Assembly: GCF_000004075.3 (NCBI RefSeq) | Contig: NC_026655.2 | Span: 19,515,489-19,579,488 of the forward strand | Reading direction: 5' to 3' | DNA from: Cucumis sativus | Lineage: Eukaryota > Streptophyta > Magnoliopsida > Cucurbitales > Cucurbitaceae | Length of the DNA stretch: 64,000 bases | Shown: positions 23,250 to 35,926 of the stretch, piece after piece | How positions within the stretch are numbered: position 1 is the stretch's first letter | Layout of the letters: every line of letters begins with the position of its first letter | The notes under the pieces: model-generated | The model's database searches: none | What the model was told of the DNA's origin: nothing | What the model saw: only the letters and a program-made list of their open reading frames with translations | Made by a program: the position numbers and the translations under genes

Positions 23250-23640
23250 AATGGACTAATATTTTACACAAATATAAGACCCAAATGGCCAATTTACCTA
23301 TCTTTATTATTAATAATTATTAAAAAATAGAAAAATGAAAAAAAAGTAGACCATGGTTAATATTTGCATTTATTAGATATCTTATGTAAATATGGTAAAT
23401 GATTAATTTCATTATGGTAATATTATAATTAAAATATTCCTAATTATTTTTATTCAGGTGACTTTGTTAAAAAAAAATCTTCCTTATTGATCTCTCTCTC
23501 ACTTTTCAATCTCTCTCTCCGTTCATTCTTTTTTTCGTTTTGCATTGTTTTTCATATGTTCCACCTAATTATAGTGTATATTGAATAATATGATATATAT
23601 TTTATGAATGAAAAGTTCTTATATCAATATATTTATAGAA
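23250..23640 (-). repeat. Right arm of the large inverted repeat
   Basis: This is the inverted partner of 12190-12722 and carries the complementary words, for example CTAATATTTTACACAAATATAAGA and CGTTTTGCATTGTTTTTCAT. It runs directly into the unnamed repeat family copy at 23.7-24.9 kb, so it may be the terminal part of that element. Confidence 0.6.
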
Positions 23641-23699
23641 GGTGGACCGACAAGGAGAGAAATCAGGGACGTGAGTTACGGTTTTTTTAAAAAAAAAAG

Positions 23700-25010
23700 T
23701 AAAAGTTTTCTTCTTCGAATACGTTGAATATTGATTCCATTTTTTTCACAAAAGACCCCAAATAATAGAAGATTGAGGGAAGTATAAGCGGTGAAGAAGA
23801 AGAACATCAACAGCCGACTGGTACAGTGATCTTTCGAAAAAAATTGACAAAAATTTAAGGTTAGTAAGAATTTATATTTCGTATTCGAAATACATTAGGG
23901 TATGATATATTAAGTATATTGAAGATAACATCATTTATGTATTATTAAATATATGAAGTAGTATATATGTAATAAATCACAGAAAATATATGTATTATGT
24001 AGTAGTATATATGTAAGAATTAAAAAAATACTAATCGGATACATAATCTATGTATACAGTGTATATAAATGCAGTAAGAAAAAATTACAAAACATGAAAA
24101 AAAAAAATCTATGTATGTATTATTGAATATATGCAGTAACATATATGTGACAAATCACAAAACATAAATTTACTATTCAGTGGTATACCATAGTATATAC
24201 GAATGACGGGATATTTAATAAAAATTCTATGTCAAGCATGACAGGAAGATGAATTGAATAATAAATAATTAAACAAAATAGAATGAACATGACCAGAATA
24301 TATGTTACGAAATTGAAGTACACACTTTTAAGAAAAAAAAAAGCTATGAAATGGAAGAAGAAATAATATATGAAACGAAATATGAAAAAAAAAAAAGAAG
24401 ACTAACTATATATTCTATAATAAATCGAAAGGGATGAGGAAAGCAATTTTTTTAAATACAAATCAGTAAAGAAAATCGACGCTAGAATTGATGATCGTGA
24501 GAAAAAAGCTTTTGGTTTGGGCATGAACTTGAAAATAATTATTTCGTAGTATAATTAAAAATATTAATACCATATAAAATAATAATTTATACCATATTTA
24601 AATTATTGGAAAGTAATAAATATTCCATTAATAAATACAAATATATATGTATTAATAATTATGGAAGTTATCATTTACCTATAAACAAATTGAGTATAAT
24701 ATAAATAAGAAAATCAATTAAATTTAATTTTAAAATTTATATATAATTAATAATTATGATAGGTTATAATTGTCTTAAAAATATAGAAAAATCTAATAAA
24801 AAATAAATAATAATTTAAGATATTTGCAAAGTTTGTAATAGATTTAATTCTTTTGTCTAAATCTTTCTAAATAGAAACTACCATAATTTTTAATGATTCA
24901 TTTATCTTACTTAACAAATGTTAATTATTTGTAACCACAAAGAATGTACTATTTAAGATTTTTTAAATAAACAATTATGAAATACTACTTAATTAAATTT
25001 AAAGAAAATT
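23700..25010 (+). mobile_element. Unnamed repeat family, copy A (possible MULE derivative)
   Basis: Related segments lie at 43380-44600 and 53240-54720. Shared features are a GGTGAAGAAGAAGAA start with TTAGTA(A)...TATATTTCG after it, runs rich in ATATATG and GTATATAT, and a right part with AATTTAATTTT(A/G)AA..ATTATATATAATTAATAAT and CTAAATCTTTCT. No transposase is seen in this copy. The left side abuts an inverted-repeat arm (23250-23640). I infer one family, but its class and true ends are unproven. Confidence 0.4.
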
Positions 25011-25612
25011 GCACCAAATAGCACAAATTAGAAATGCTTTTAAAATGCCAATTTTCCCTTAAAGTTTCCTTCCTATCATGTTATTAGTGATGACTTCTAT
25101 CAATGACATCAAGTATAATATGTAATTCATGAATTTATCACCGATCACTTGAACTTTGAATTTCTAAATGATGTAAATGTTGATACCATCGTCTGAAATC
25201 AATAATTTATTTCAACAAAAGTAGCAACTATATCAATTTCATTTATACTAGCAGTGATAAAACCTAAGCTATCATATTGCTAGTATATGTTATTAGTGAT
25301 TCAAAGCTATTATCTATAGCATGCTGATATGATATCTTTTGTTTGTCCATTTATACTAAAAAAGATAAACAACAACAATATGATTTTATAATAGCATTTC
25401 CTTGATAACATTGATATATTAGCCTAGTAGGAATATTACTTATAGATTCTATATCAATGATATCCTTCTATTGCATGCTATCACGGATAGATATTACTAT
25501 TGATAACAATAGAAGAAAATAGCATTGATAGAAGCTATAAAAAATATTGATGAACAGTGTAATTAAACATTATCAATTCAAAATTGATATGTTTACCAAG
25601 GAGATATGACGC
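25010..25612. other. Degenerate AT-rich DNA with TATC/GATA words, no gene
   Basis: Short words such as TATCAATGA, CTATCACGGATAG and TTGATAGAAGCTATAA recur. The texture resembles 31840-32590, so the two may derive from the same repeat. Confidence 0.4.
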
Positions 25613-26054
25613 ACCCCGATCTAGGTTTTTCTCTCTAACCTAAAGAGTAGATTAAATCGTAGTGTGGACCTACTCTTTAAAAGAGTCATTTTCAAGCGTA
25701 TGGTTAATAGAACACTTTTCAATCAAAATTCTATAAAAATTTTGGCAACATCTCCTCTAAAATTTTGGGTAGCCAAACTTGAAAATGGGAGAATTTTTCA
25801 CTTATATACGTATAAAATCAGACTTTAGATACTACAACATAACAAGTGTGTCTCACCACACACATTCAGGCAGTTCCAGAGTTTCAAGTAGAGTTAAAAT
25901 TCAAATTAGGTATTACATATAAAATATTACAATTTAATGCGGGATCCTTCAAAACTCGAGTTCTTAGCGTCTCTCTTGATACAACTAACCACCCCATGAA
26001 TGCAATACAAAAATGTAACTATATACATACAAAATGAAGGTCTACAAGAATAAT
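25613..26054. repeat. Direct repeat of about 430 bp, left copy
   Basis: The sequence from CCCGATCTAGGTTTTTC to AATAATGGGG is repeated at 28718-29148 in the same orientation with scattered changes (for example GATACAACTAACCACCCCAT in both). The second copy is followed on its left by a minus-strand primer-binding-like word. I infer that these are matching parts of the two LTRs of a minus-strand retroelement. The true LTR ends (TG...CA) could not be fixed. Confidence 0.55.
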
Positions 26055-26089
26055 GGGGAAAGGTGAACATTGGATTTAGTATTTGGACT

Positions 26090-26415
26090 TTCTGCGACGT
26101 GTCTTGGTCGCACGTCGTGGAAAGTCTAAATAACAAATTACATATTCACTTTTCCACGACGTTTGGGAGATAGACGTCGCGGAAAGTCTCCTATGAAACG
26201 AAACGTTTCGACTTTTCGCGATGTGATGTACTCAAGCGTCGTAGGAAGGTAAAATAACAAATTAATTAGAAAACTTTTCGCGACGTCATGATCCCAAACG
26301 TTGCAAAAAGTACCATACTGCGACGTATTATGACTTACGTCGGTAAAAGTGGATTAACGCCGACGTTGCTTTTAGCAACATCTTTTCTGGCGTCGAGGTA
26401 AGTCAGAATTCTTGT
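26090..26415. mobile_element. CACTA element, right end only
   Basis: The stretch ends GAATTCTTGTAGTG at 26415. It has many CGACGT words (CTGCGACGTGTC, CACGACGTTTGG, GACGTCGCGG, CGCGACGTCATG, TGCGACGTAT), in both orientations, as in CACTA subterminal regions. The matching CACTACAAG end is not found to its left. It directly abuts a copia-type LTR copy that lacks its first bases (TGTTGGA), so the element probably inserted into that LTR and lost its other half. Confidence 0.65.
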
Positions 26416-27604
26416 AGTGATTTATGTTCTAAAACTCGTAAATTGTAAATATAATTCATTGACCACTATTAATAAAGTGTTATTATAATAATTTCAACAA
26501 ATGATATTGATTATATTATTAGTTTTGTCTTAATAACTCAAATCCAATAAACTAACATCTTAAGTCGTTTAATGAGTCTTGAATAGTATGTAGAGACATA
26601 CAGGGATCAATGTTCGAGATCAACTTAAAAGGTCTGTAGTATAGGGATAAGATTGGGTACCTTATCCTGATAACACTATGGATACAACTCACTTTGTTTT
26701 GATACAAACGCAATGATCAAATGTGTTCGTATAGGCGACATGCGAGTGAGGGTATTATATGCAATGATTTTGCATAAGATCGGACCGCGAAATAGTAACC
26801 ACTAGATGTAACTCCGTTTACTAGTTAGGATTCTATTTCATTAGGATAACCTAGGTAACTTAGTTTTAATCCTGAATGTATTATGAACTTCTGTCGCGAG
26901 AGATTGTCCTTTGATTTGTACACGTGAGTGACCATATCATCGACTCAATAAGCTTATCATTTTGGGGACAAGACTGAGTGGAGAACTGAGAGCATAATTA
27001 CACAAGGTGAAATTCACTTCTTCCCTAATTTAGGGTAAGTAGATGAGTGTTTTCTTAAATAGTGTCTTTGGGACTTGAACAAAAGACTATTCCCTCTTTA
27101 TGGCACAAGAGAGGTTTCTGTTCATTAGAGGAACACTGATATTTAAGAATCAGAGGTAACATAGAGGTAAAACGATAATTTGACCTAACTGGTGTTGCGA
27201 ACACTCGTGAAGGACTAACTTACTGTTATTGGTCTATATATCCATAGACACATAAATATATCTACATTGAAAATAGTTCAGCTGTGAGTCTCTAGTGGAG
27301 TATATACACAGTTAACAAATTTAACTTAAGTTAAATATAATAAACTTAATTTAGTTATTAATTAATTGGAGAATTAATTAATATTTTAGTTTAATATTAT
27401 TTAATTGAATTTGATTTAATTAAATTAATATAAAACTATAAGATATTTGAGAGATATTCATTAAATAAGATTTAAATGAAATATTGATTAAATATCATTT
27501 AATTAATTATTAACTAATTGATTAATGGTTAATTAATTAGTTGATTAAAATTTATATTAATTTAATTTTTTTTAAATTAATAGAATCTCATAATTCTCTA
27601 CTAT
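26416..27604 (+). mobile_element. Copia-type LTR or LTR-like repeat, copy 2
   Basis: The segment begins at ATTTATGTTCTAAAACTCG, about seven bases into the start seen at 9439. It aligns with 9439-10905 along its length, including AATAAAGTGTTATTA, TCCAATAAACTAACAT, TAGTAACCACTAGATGTAAC and GTCTTTTGATTTGTAC-like words. It keeps about 115 bp (about 26565-26680) that copy 1 lost. No coding region belongs to it. Confidence 0.5.
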
Positions 27605-28695
27605 TTCCTTTCCTACACCAAGAAGGAAAGAGAGTTATAGATATCTAGAAGAAAAAAAACAGTTTTCTTGAACGATTCAATCAACCAAAATAAAATGAAT
27701 AATTTTGCTTTTTTACAAAATAGTTCATCTAAAAAATCTCTAAACTTTACAAAATAGTTCATCTAAAAGATCTCTAAACTTTTTCTCATCCCAATTGGTT
27801 CCCACAAACCAATCTCAATCTCATCATAGAGGATAGGAAGGTCCCTACGGGTGATGTTCCAATTTGGAGATTTATTTTGTAGACATAAAAATAGTGAGCC
27901 TTAATAAGAAAATTTGTTTCTATATTATTTTGTCAATGTAATGGTATTTTGGGATTTCCAACTTAAATGGATGAATGATTATGTAAAATATTCCATTGCC
28001 ATAGGGTTTTTATCCCTTGAATAAGTTCATTCAGCACAGGTAGTATCATGGATACAACTCTCCCCATTTAAACTATCCTTAAATCTTGTGCATTTGACTA
28101 CCTCATCTTAGGGCACTAAGATGACATACTTGAACAACCTCATCTTAGGGCACTAAGATGACATACTTGAACAATCACTTGTAACACATTTCATATTCTA
28201 CCACAGACATAACTTCTCATTCAAGCTTCAGAAATTCATTCTATTTCGTATTTTTTGGAATGACCCCAGATAAAGTTATTATGAATAAACTATTCCATGT
28301 TCTTTTGAAACAAACTAGCCTACCACTAAGGCGTAACTTACTACAAGAAAATGGCAAGTCCCACTCGCATATAATATACAAAATGTTGTCATTCCTAGAG
28401 CCTTTAAAAGCTCAAATCTTAAGTTTTTCTTAGGATTCTCACATGATTCCCATACCAGTAACAATATCTTGCCAAATGATAAATCATCAGCTCACCAAAA
28501 TTCTTTTTTGCATGAGGTTAGTTGTTGTCATTTTAACTTCCTCAACTCCACATGTAAACTATCAAGAGCGTCACGAGTTTTCAGTTGTAAACCACAATGA
28601 GCATGTTTCCAAGCAACTTACTCATGTTGGCTCTCTAATGCAAAACCTTTAGATATCCAAAACACTTGCTCAACCCTTAGGTTTCTCAAAACCAT
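27605..28695. other. Retroelement-derived DNA without intact coding
   Basis: Two short tandem duplications are present: a 34-bp unit at 27715-27782 (TAGTTCATCTAAAA(A/G)ATCTC) and a 37-bp unit at 28101-28174 (CCTCATCTTAGGGCACTAAG). Minus-strand words near 28600-28690 recur around 46640-46700. The tract is probably internal sequence of the minus-strand retroelement. No gag or pol domain can be read. Confidence 0.45.
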
Positions 28696-28707
28696 GCTCT
28701 TATACCA
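28696..28707 (-). other. Primer-binding-site-like word (tRNA-Met type)
   Basis: On the minus strand this reads TGGTATAAGAGC, one base different from the usual TGGTATCAGAGC primer-binding site of plant LTR elements. It stands next to the end of the direct repeat at 28718-29148, the position expected just inside a 5' LTR. Confidence 0.5.
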
Positions 28708-31640
28708 AATTTTTATACTTGATCTAGGTTTTCCTCTCTAACCTAAATTGTAGTGTGAATCTACTCTTTAAAATAGTCTTTTTCAATCGTAAGGTTAATA
28801 GAATACTTTTTCAATCAAAATTCTATAAAACTTTTGGCAACATCCCCTAAAATTTGGGGTAGCCAAACCTGAAAAGGGGAGAAATTTTCACTTCTACATG
28901 CATAAAACCAAACTTCAGATACTACAACACAACAAGTGTGTCTTACCACACACATTCAGACGGTTCCAAATTTTCAAGTAGAGTTAAAATTCAAACTAGG
29001 TATTACATATTTGTTTACAACCTAATACGAGATCCTTCAAATTTTGAGTTCTTAGTGTCTCTCTTGATACAACTAACCACCCCATGAATGTAATACAAAA
29101 ATTTAACTATATACATAAAAAATGAATGTCTACAAGAATAATGGGGGTTCAATCAAGGCTTGGTCTTGAGTCGCTACCTGGGGGGAAGAAAAACATTTAA
29201 AACGTAAGTGGAAAGCTTAAGTAGATGTAAAAACTCATAAAACATGCTCAATAAGATGTGTAAATATGCATCAATAATGAAATATTAATTAAAAACAGTA
29301 TCGTCACATAATCCACAAGTAAACCAACAAATATGTAACCGATCCAACCATGACAAGGTGCCTAGATATACGGCCAAGAGTAGCTCACACATGATCAAAG
29401 AATCATGTGGCCAAAACTATCTAACCCATTTTTAGTACCCAACACAATAGTAACCTCCATCCAATCAGACCATGATAACATACTAAATACATGACTCAAA
29501 ATAGGTTATACATGATCCATATCCACAAGGAAACACACGATCAAACTGAGCTCACGCATACTTTGCACCTACCACAGTAACCATATCCATCCAATCCAAT
29601 CATGATAGCATACTAAATACACTGCCCGAAATAGCTCACACGTGATCTCTACGTGGAAACACGTGGTCGATTGGAGCTCACATATATTTATCACCTACCA
29701 CAGTAACCATCTTTATATCCGCTCCTATGTGCATATAGAGCCATCCACCATGGACCAAACTAGGCACGAAGCCAAATCACATCCTCCATCTACGTCCTCA
29801 CGTAGACTCAGGTTCCTAGATCTTCAATCATGGCCTCTTTCAGCCTCAGAATCTTCCAACGACCACTGGTGGCACTACGGAAACACATTCACGTAGTCTA
29901 TCGATAAAATCACCTTGGTACATCAGTTTTGTGGTTCGAAAGCCAACCTTCACATTCTATTATCATGATCCAACATCTATAAATATGTTTTATACTTTTT
30001 CAAGCAATTAAAAACTAAAACAAAGTTTTCTTATTAACAAAACAAAACATTATCATCCAATAAACCAAAGTAAAAATATTTTATCAACTCATTATAAAAC
30101 ATATTTGGATTACAGCTCACACAAATCATAATTAAATCAAATCATGTTCAAGAACTCATATTACAAATTCAAAATCATGTTCAAGAACTCATATTACAAA
30201 TTCAAATCATAGAGAGCTCATGAAAAGCACTTTCATTAGAGATCATTATCGATAGTACACTTTTATCAAAACAAGTTATGCCAACACTTATTCACAACTG
30301 AGTGTAACAATACGTTTAAAACAATTTTTTCATATCAATGTTTCAAAGTAACCACTCACAGTCAATGGCTTGATCCCGGGGATTATACACTTTTTCCACT
30401 TCAATTTGTCCTGAAACAAAGATTAGGAACACTCAGTTATCTTCACATGTCAAGATACTGCAACTATTCCCAACACACTACATAAAGTTAACTCGAGCTA
30501 TTTACGTCCCAAAGACTCCAATTCTCACTTCCCATATTAAACTTGTATCGTTTTCCCAAATGCTTTAATTTACTAAAATTCCACTTTTTTGAACCCTTAA
30601 TTTCAACTTAAACTCTTAACACCATAAGCACCCAACTTAAGTCGAACTTAGTGAGTCTTATAATCACATACGCTCTTACACTAAATATCGGTATTTTTCA
30701 GAGATTTGTATCCAGTCAACAATCTTAACTCTTCCTAAACTCGCCTAAACCATTTATGTTTCTAATCTTATAGAGATAAACTCCCAAACAAACTGGTTAA
30801 TGAAAAAGCCCATTTCGACCTTTAATCATTCAACTCTAGGACCCAAGTATCACTGATAAATCCCTTTTTATGCTCAAACTTAATGGACATTCAAGAAGTC
30901 TAAGAAAGTTCAATAAAAATACCCCAAACCTTACTCAAAACTTAACAAAGTACCCTACAACGGATAGCATCCTAACTACCCTTTAAATTCAAAATTATAC
31001 ATCTAACAACATGGGTTACTAATTAATGTCACTAATATTAGACGGACTCAAAACTCACTCCGTAAAACTTAGAATCTTACCTAAGTTATGTGAAAACGCC
31101 CAATTCCAAGCTTTCCAAAGGTTGGACAGTATCCAAAATCTCCAAAGACTTTTAAACTAACAACGAAATGTAATGGACATTGCAAAATAAAAAATGAAAC
31201 TTAATGGATATTCGAAAAGCTTCAAGAAACCCAACTAAAATGATTAAATCCTTACCCGAAACTCCGAGATCCAACTATCGACAAGAATATTGAGTGAGAA
31301 GAATCGATGCAACTGTGATTTAGATATCGAGGTGGAGGTTGTGCGATAACGTGACAGAGTGGAGTTGCATTAAGAATGGTTGTCAGTGTTAGCATCGACG
31401 TTGTGAGCCAGTGCGTCACAACCATCATTTGTTGCTGTGGACGTGGGTTGCAGCCGATGCGTGAGGGAAGTGAAAATGGGGGTCGACAATCGAAAGAGAG
31501 ATTGAGGTTGAGACAAAATGGCTCGTAAAGGTTCCCGAGATCTAAATCGAGAGAGAATATGGTGGCTCCAAGAGAAGAGGGGAAGGGCTTGCCGCTCTTG
31601 AAGGTTTTAAAACTCACTAAAAGGGAAAAGGCAAAAGATA
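28708..31640 (-). mobile_element. LTR-retroelement sequence, minus orientation, no coding
   Basis: It begins with the second direct repeat copy (28718-29148). Next comes a tract with three loose repeats of about 130 bp (29345-29720: CCAATC..ACCATGATA..CATACTAAATAC, AGCTCAC(A/G)C, ACCTACCACAGTAACCAT). A 33-34-bp tandem duplication lies at 30139-30206, and AATGGACATT words follow at 30880-31200. Related sequence (ACACATTCACGTAG...AAAATCACCTT) occurs at 46330-46640. The minus-strand open frame at 31252-31617 has no recognised domain. I infer a long LTR and leader region of a gypsy-type element. Confidence 0.4.
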
Positions 31641-32600
31641 ATAATAATAATAATGATAATGTGAAATGACCAAAATGCCCCCAACTTAACCTTAAACTTC
31701 TACTTTGGCCACTTTTTTAGTTTTTCCATCTTTTATGCAATTAGTTTCTAAGTCTTATTCCAAATTAAAGTTGCTCCAATTTTCTTTTTATCAACTTAGA
31801 AGATAATAAAATAAATAATAAATAAATGAAAGCGGAAAGAGAGTTTACAATATATCACTTATAAAAAGTATCCTTTTAATAATATCGGTTCTAGTTGTTA
31901 TTGGTGATATCCTTCTAATGTAATCATTGATAGATAACGTTAGTGATAACATTTTATGTTGATAGTAATATAGAAAATCACTTATAGTATCTATTAAGAA
32001 TATCAATTGATAGCAACATCGCTGATAACAACTAATACTACATTTACTAAATTGAAAGCTATTACAGATAGTAGTTATCAACGATAGGAGCTAACTATAG
32101 TAACCGATACCATGTTTCTCAAATTGAAAGTTACCCTATCCTTCAATGGCTATCATTGATAAAAGCTATTGTTGATAGTCATTATCCATTATATCAACTG
32201 ATAACATATTTGTCAAATTAAAAGCTACAATTAATAGCATCTATCAATAATAACAATGTAAAACAACTATCAGTTCTTGTCAATGATAGTTTCCAATTTT
32301 AAGAAAACTAGAAAAAAAAATATTCATAATGGTGGCAAGTTATCAATGATAGTAGCTATCAGTGATAATAATTGATAACAACTACTAGTAACATTCACTA
32401 ATTGCATGTAGCTATTAGTGATAGTTTTCAACGTGAAAAAATCGATAAAAAGTGTGTGAAATAATCGTTTCTCAAATTGAAAGCTATCACTAATAACATA
32501 TATCACTTATAGCAACTATCAGTGATAGTCGTTACCACGAATAAATGCTATTAGTGATAATTTTAAATTAAAAAAATTCGACATGAAACATCCAAAATGG
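31641..32600. repeat. Degenerate palindrome-rich tract (TATCAnTGATA words)
   Basis: From 31840 to 32570 the sequence is made largely of words such as CTATCAGTGATAG, TATCAATGATAG, GATAGCAACTATC and TATTAGTGATAG, in both orientations with irregular spacing. It is not a clean tandem array. Repeated half-sites could fold in many ways. Small minus-strand open frames here (31845-32081, 32324-32506) are translations of the repeat. Confidence 0.6.
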
Positions 32601-34100
32601 TGGTTGGATGTGAGTATTTTAGTCTTTTACTATTTTTTATACTATATATATACAATTATTTTATCCTTATGTCTAATATGCTATTATTTTAGGCCTTTTT
32701 TGTCATTATGCAACTAACCCTAAATCTAAAGCTAAAACTAGGTATTAGATATATAACTATATGATTTTTAAAGAAAAAAAAAAGAAAAAAAAAGAATTAC
32801 GCTTATACTTTGAGTTTGAGATCCAACTACTTTTAATAAATGAAAAAATGAGCATGGACCAATATAAAATAACGTAAATGATGACGATCTTGTAATTTGA
32901 ATCTTATAACCCTATTCTAATAAAATGACAAATAGTTTTTTTTTAACGTAAGAGATGTGTGACTGAGAAACCAAATATTTCACTTTTAGATTAAAAAGTT
33001 ATTGTCGATCTATTTTTTTTTTTTTTTTACATAAAGAAACAACTTTTTAATAAAAAGAGAATGTGAATAATGATGTAGTACGATCTAAGGAGATGAAAAG
33101 TGTCATTCATTAGAGTAGAAGTCATTGATTTACTTTGTTGTTCATTGAAAATTCAGTTATTAAATAATAAAAGGCAGTTATCATTGGAAAATCAATATCT
33201 ATGATTTTATTGGTTGTGAATCTCCACGTGGCAATTCTTATCGCCACAAACCAAATCCCCTATTATAATTTTTAAATGGCAAAAAGACATAATGCTTTTT
33301 TTCTTTTATTATTATTATTTTTTTTATCACAATGACCCACTTGCTATCCAATCAGAAGCCTTTGAACTACCAGGAATTAGATATTGAAATATCCACCATA
33401 TGGAAATTCCTTTGTGTTAGGAGATTTATTTAAGATATCGGATAAGATATGATAAGCTAAAGATCCTTATCTCAATTATCTTTCTTTTTAAACTTCGATT
33501 GAAATGTAATATGGATTAACGAGGATCCAAATTTAAATCTCATTATTTAGGGTAACTATTAAGGCACGTAGTAAAAATTTAAAAACCAAATGAATCAATT
33601 CTTGTAAACATAGGGTTTAAAACTATACATTTTTATTAAGTTATACTCACACCAATGTATAATTAAATATGTTTTATCAAAATACAATTGATTGAGAAGT
33701 TTTATTAACTTTTTAGTGCAACCTTTTTATTCATATTGGAAATTAAATAAGCTTCCCATACACATTATTGGCAGGTTAAGTACCTATTCATATACATAGA
33801 CTTTTATCATATTGATAGGGGTTTGGACTAGCCCGATACTCTATCATGCAATATCACTTATTATCTTAGTTGAGTTGCAATGAATCGTGCAATAAATTAA
33901 TTAAAACTATATTTATCCATTAATCAATCAAAACCAACAAATTTAAAGTAATAAAGTATGTGAATTGATTAGTAATTTAACATAACATATATGAAACAAA
34001 TAAGAAAGTTTGATATTCAAATCTATTATTTCACTTCAATATTAATTTCATATAGAAACGTATATGTATCTTCTTATAAGTTTTTTTCTTCTTTTTTTTT
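32601..34100. other. AT-rich intergenic DNA upstream of the Lhcb gene
   Basis: No gene is visible. Runs of A and T are frequent. The part from 33200 on contains light-response-like words described in the findings: a CACGTG with a nearby CTTATC (33225-33243), and GATAAG, GATAAG and CTTATC at 33441-33471. Confidence 0.5.
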
Positions 34101-34149
34101 TTTTGAAGAATCGATTTCTTATAACGAGGCACCTTAGAAGATGGAGAAT

Positions 34150-34290
34150 CTTTCCACGTGTCACCACAGCATTGGCGAAGAGGATGACCAGCATGTTAGA
34201 GAGATTTTAGGATTATGAAGTGCCACGTGGCAGCATCATGACGGAAATGAAGATCACCAATCTCATGAAAAAAAAAAAGTATATAAAGTC
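34150..34290 (+). promoter_or_regulatory. Proximal promoter of the Lhcb gene
   Basis: Two G-boxes are present: CCACGTGTCA with CACGTG at 34155-34160, and GCCACGTGGCA with CACGTG at 34224-34229. A CCAAT word is at 34257-34261, and TATATAAA stands at 34280-34287, 78 bp before the ATG. G-box elements bound by bZIP/bHLH factors are well known in light-regulated photosynthesis promoters, so light control is expected. The assignment is by motif only. Confidence 0.7.
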
Positions 34291-34364
34291 CCAAAAACGC
34301 CACCATTTGATAAATACAAATAACATTCCTTTTCTTCATTAAAATTAGCTTATTCTTGCTTGCA

Positions 34365-35691
<1,327 letters not shown>

Positions 35692-35926
35692 GTCAAATAA
35701 TGTAGCATCATCTGCTTCAATCACTTCCCCATTCAACTAATTTGAGTGTGAAATGGAATAATGAAAGAAATCTTGCATTGTAATATTTCAATTCAAATTA
35801 AATGAGACTGTGTTTTGAGTCTATTTGTGCAATTTTCCCTGAACACTATATATATGCACATAAATTTGGCGCCAAATTTTCTTCAGAGCTTTGCCTCTCA
35901 CTCATTGGAAACATTGCCGCAGCTTC

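Noticed and set aside
28343-28362. ACTACAAGAAAATGG as another CACTA left end
   Set aside because: The first C is missing and no matching right end or subterminal repeats follow in the expected direction.
31840-32590. Possible CRISPR-like array from repeated palindromic words
   Set aside because: Spacing and word sequence are irregular, there are no uniform spacers or associated genes, and the DNA is plant nuclear.
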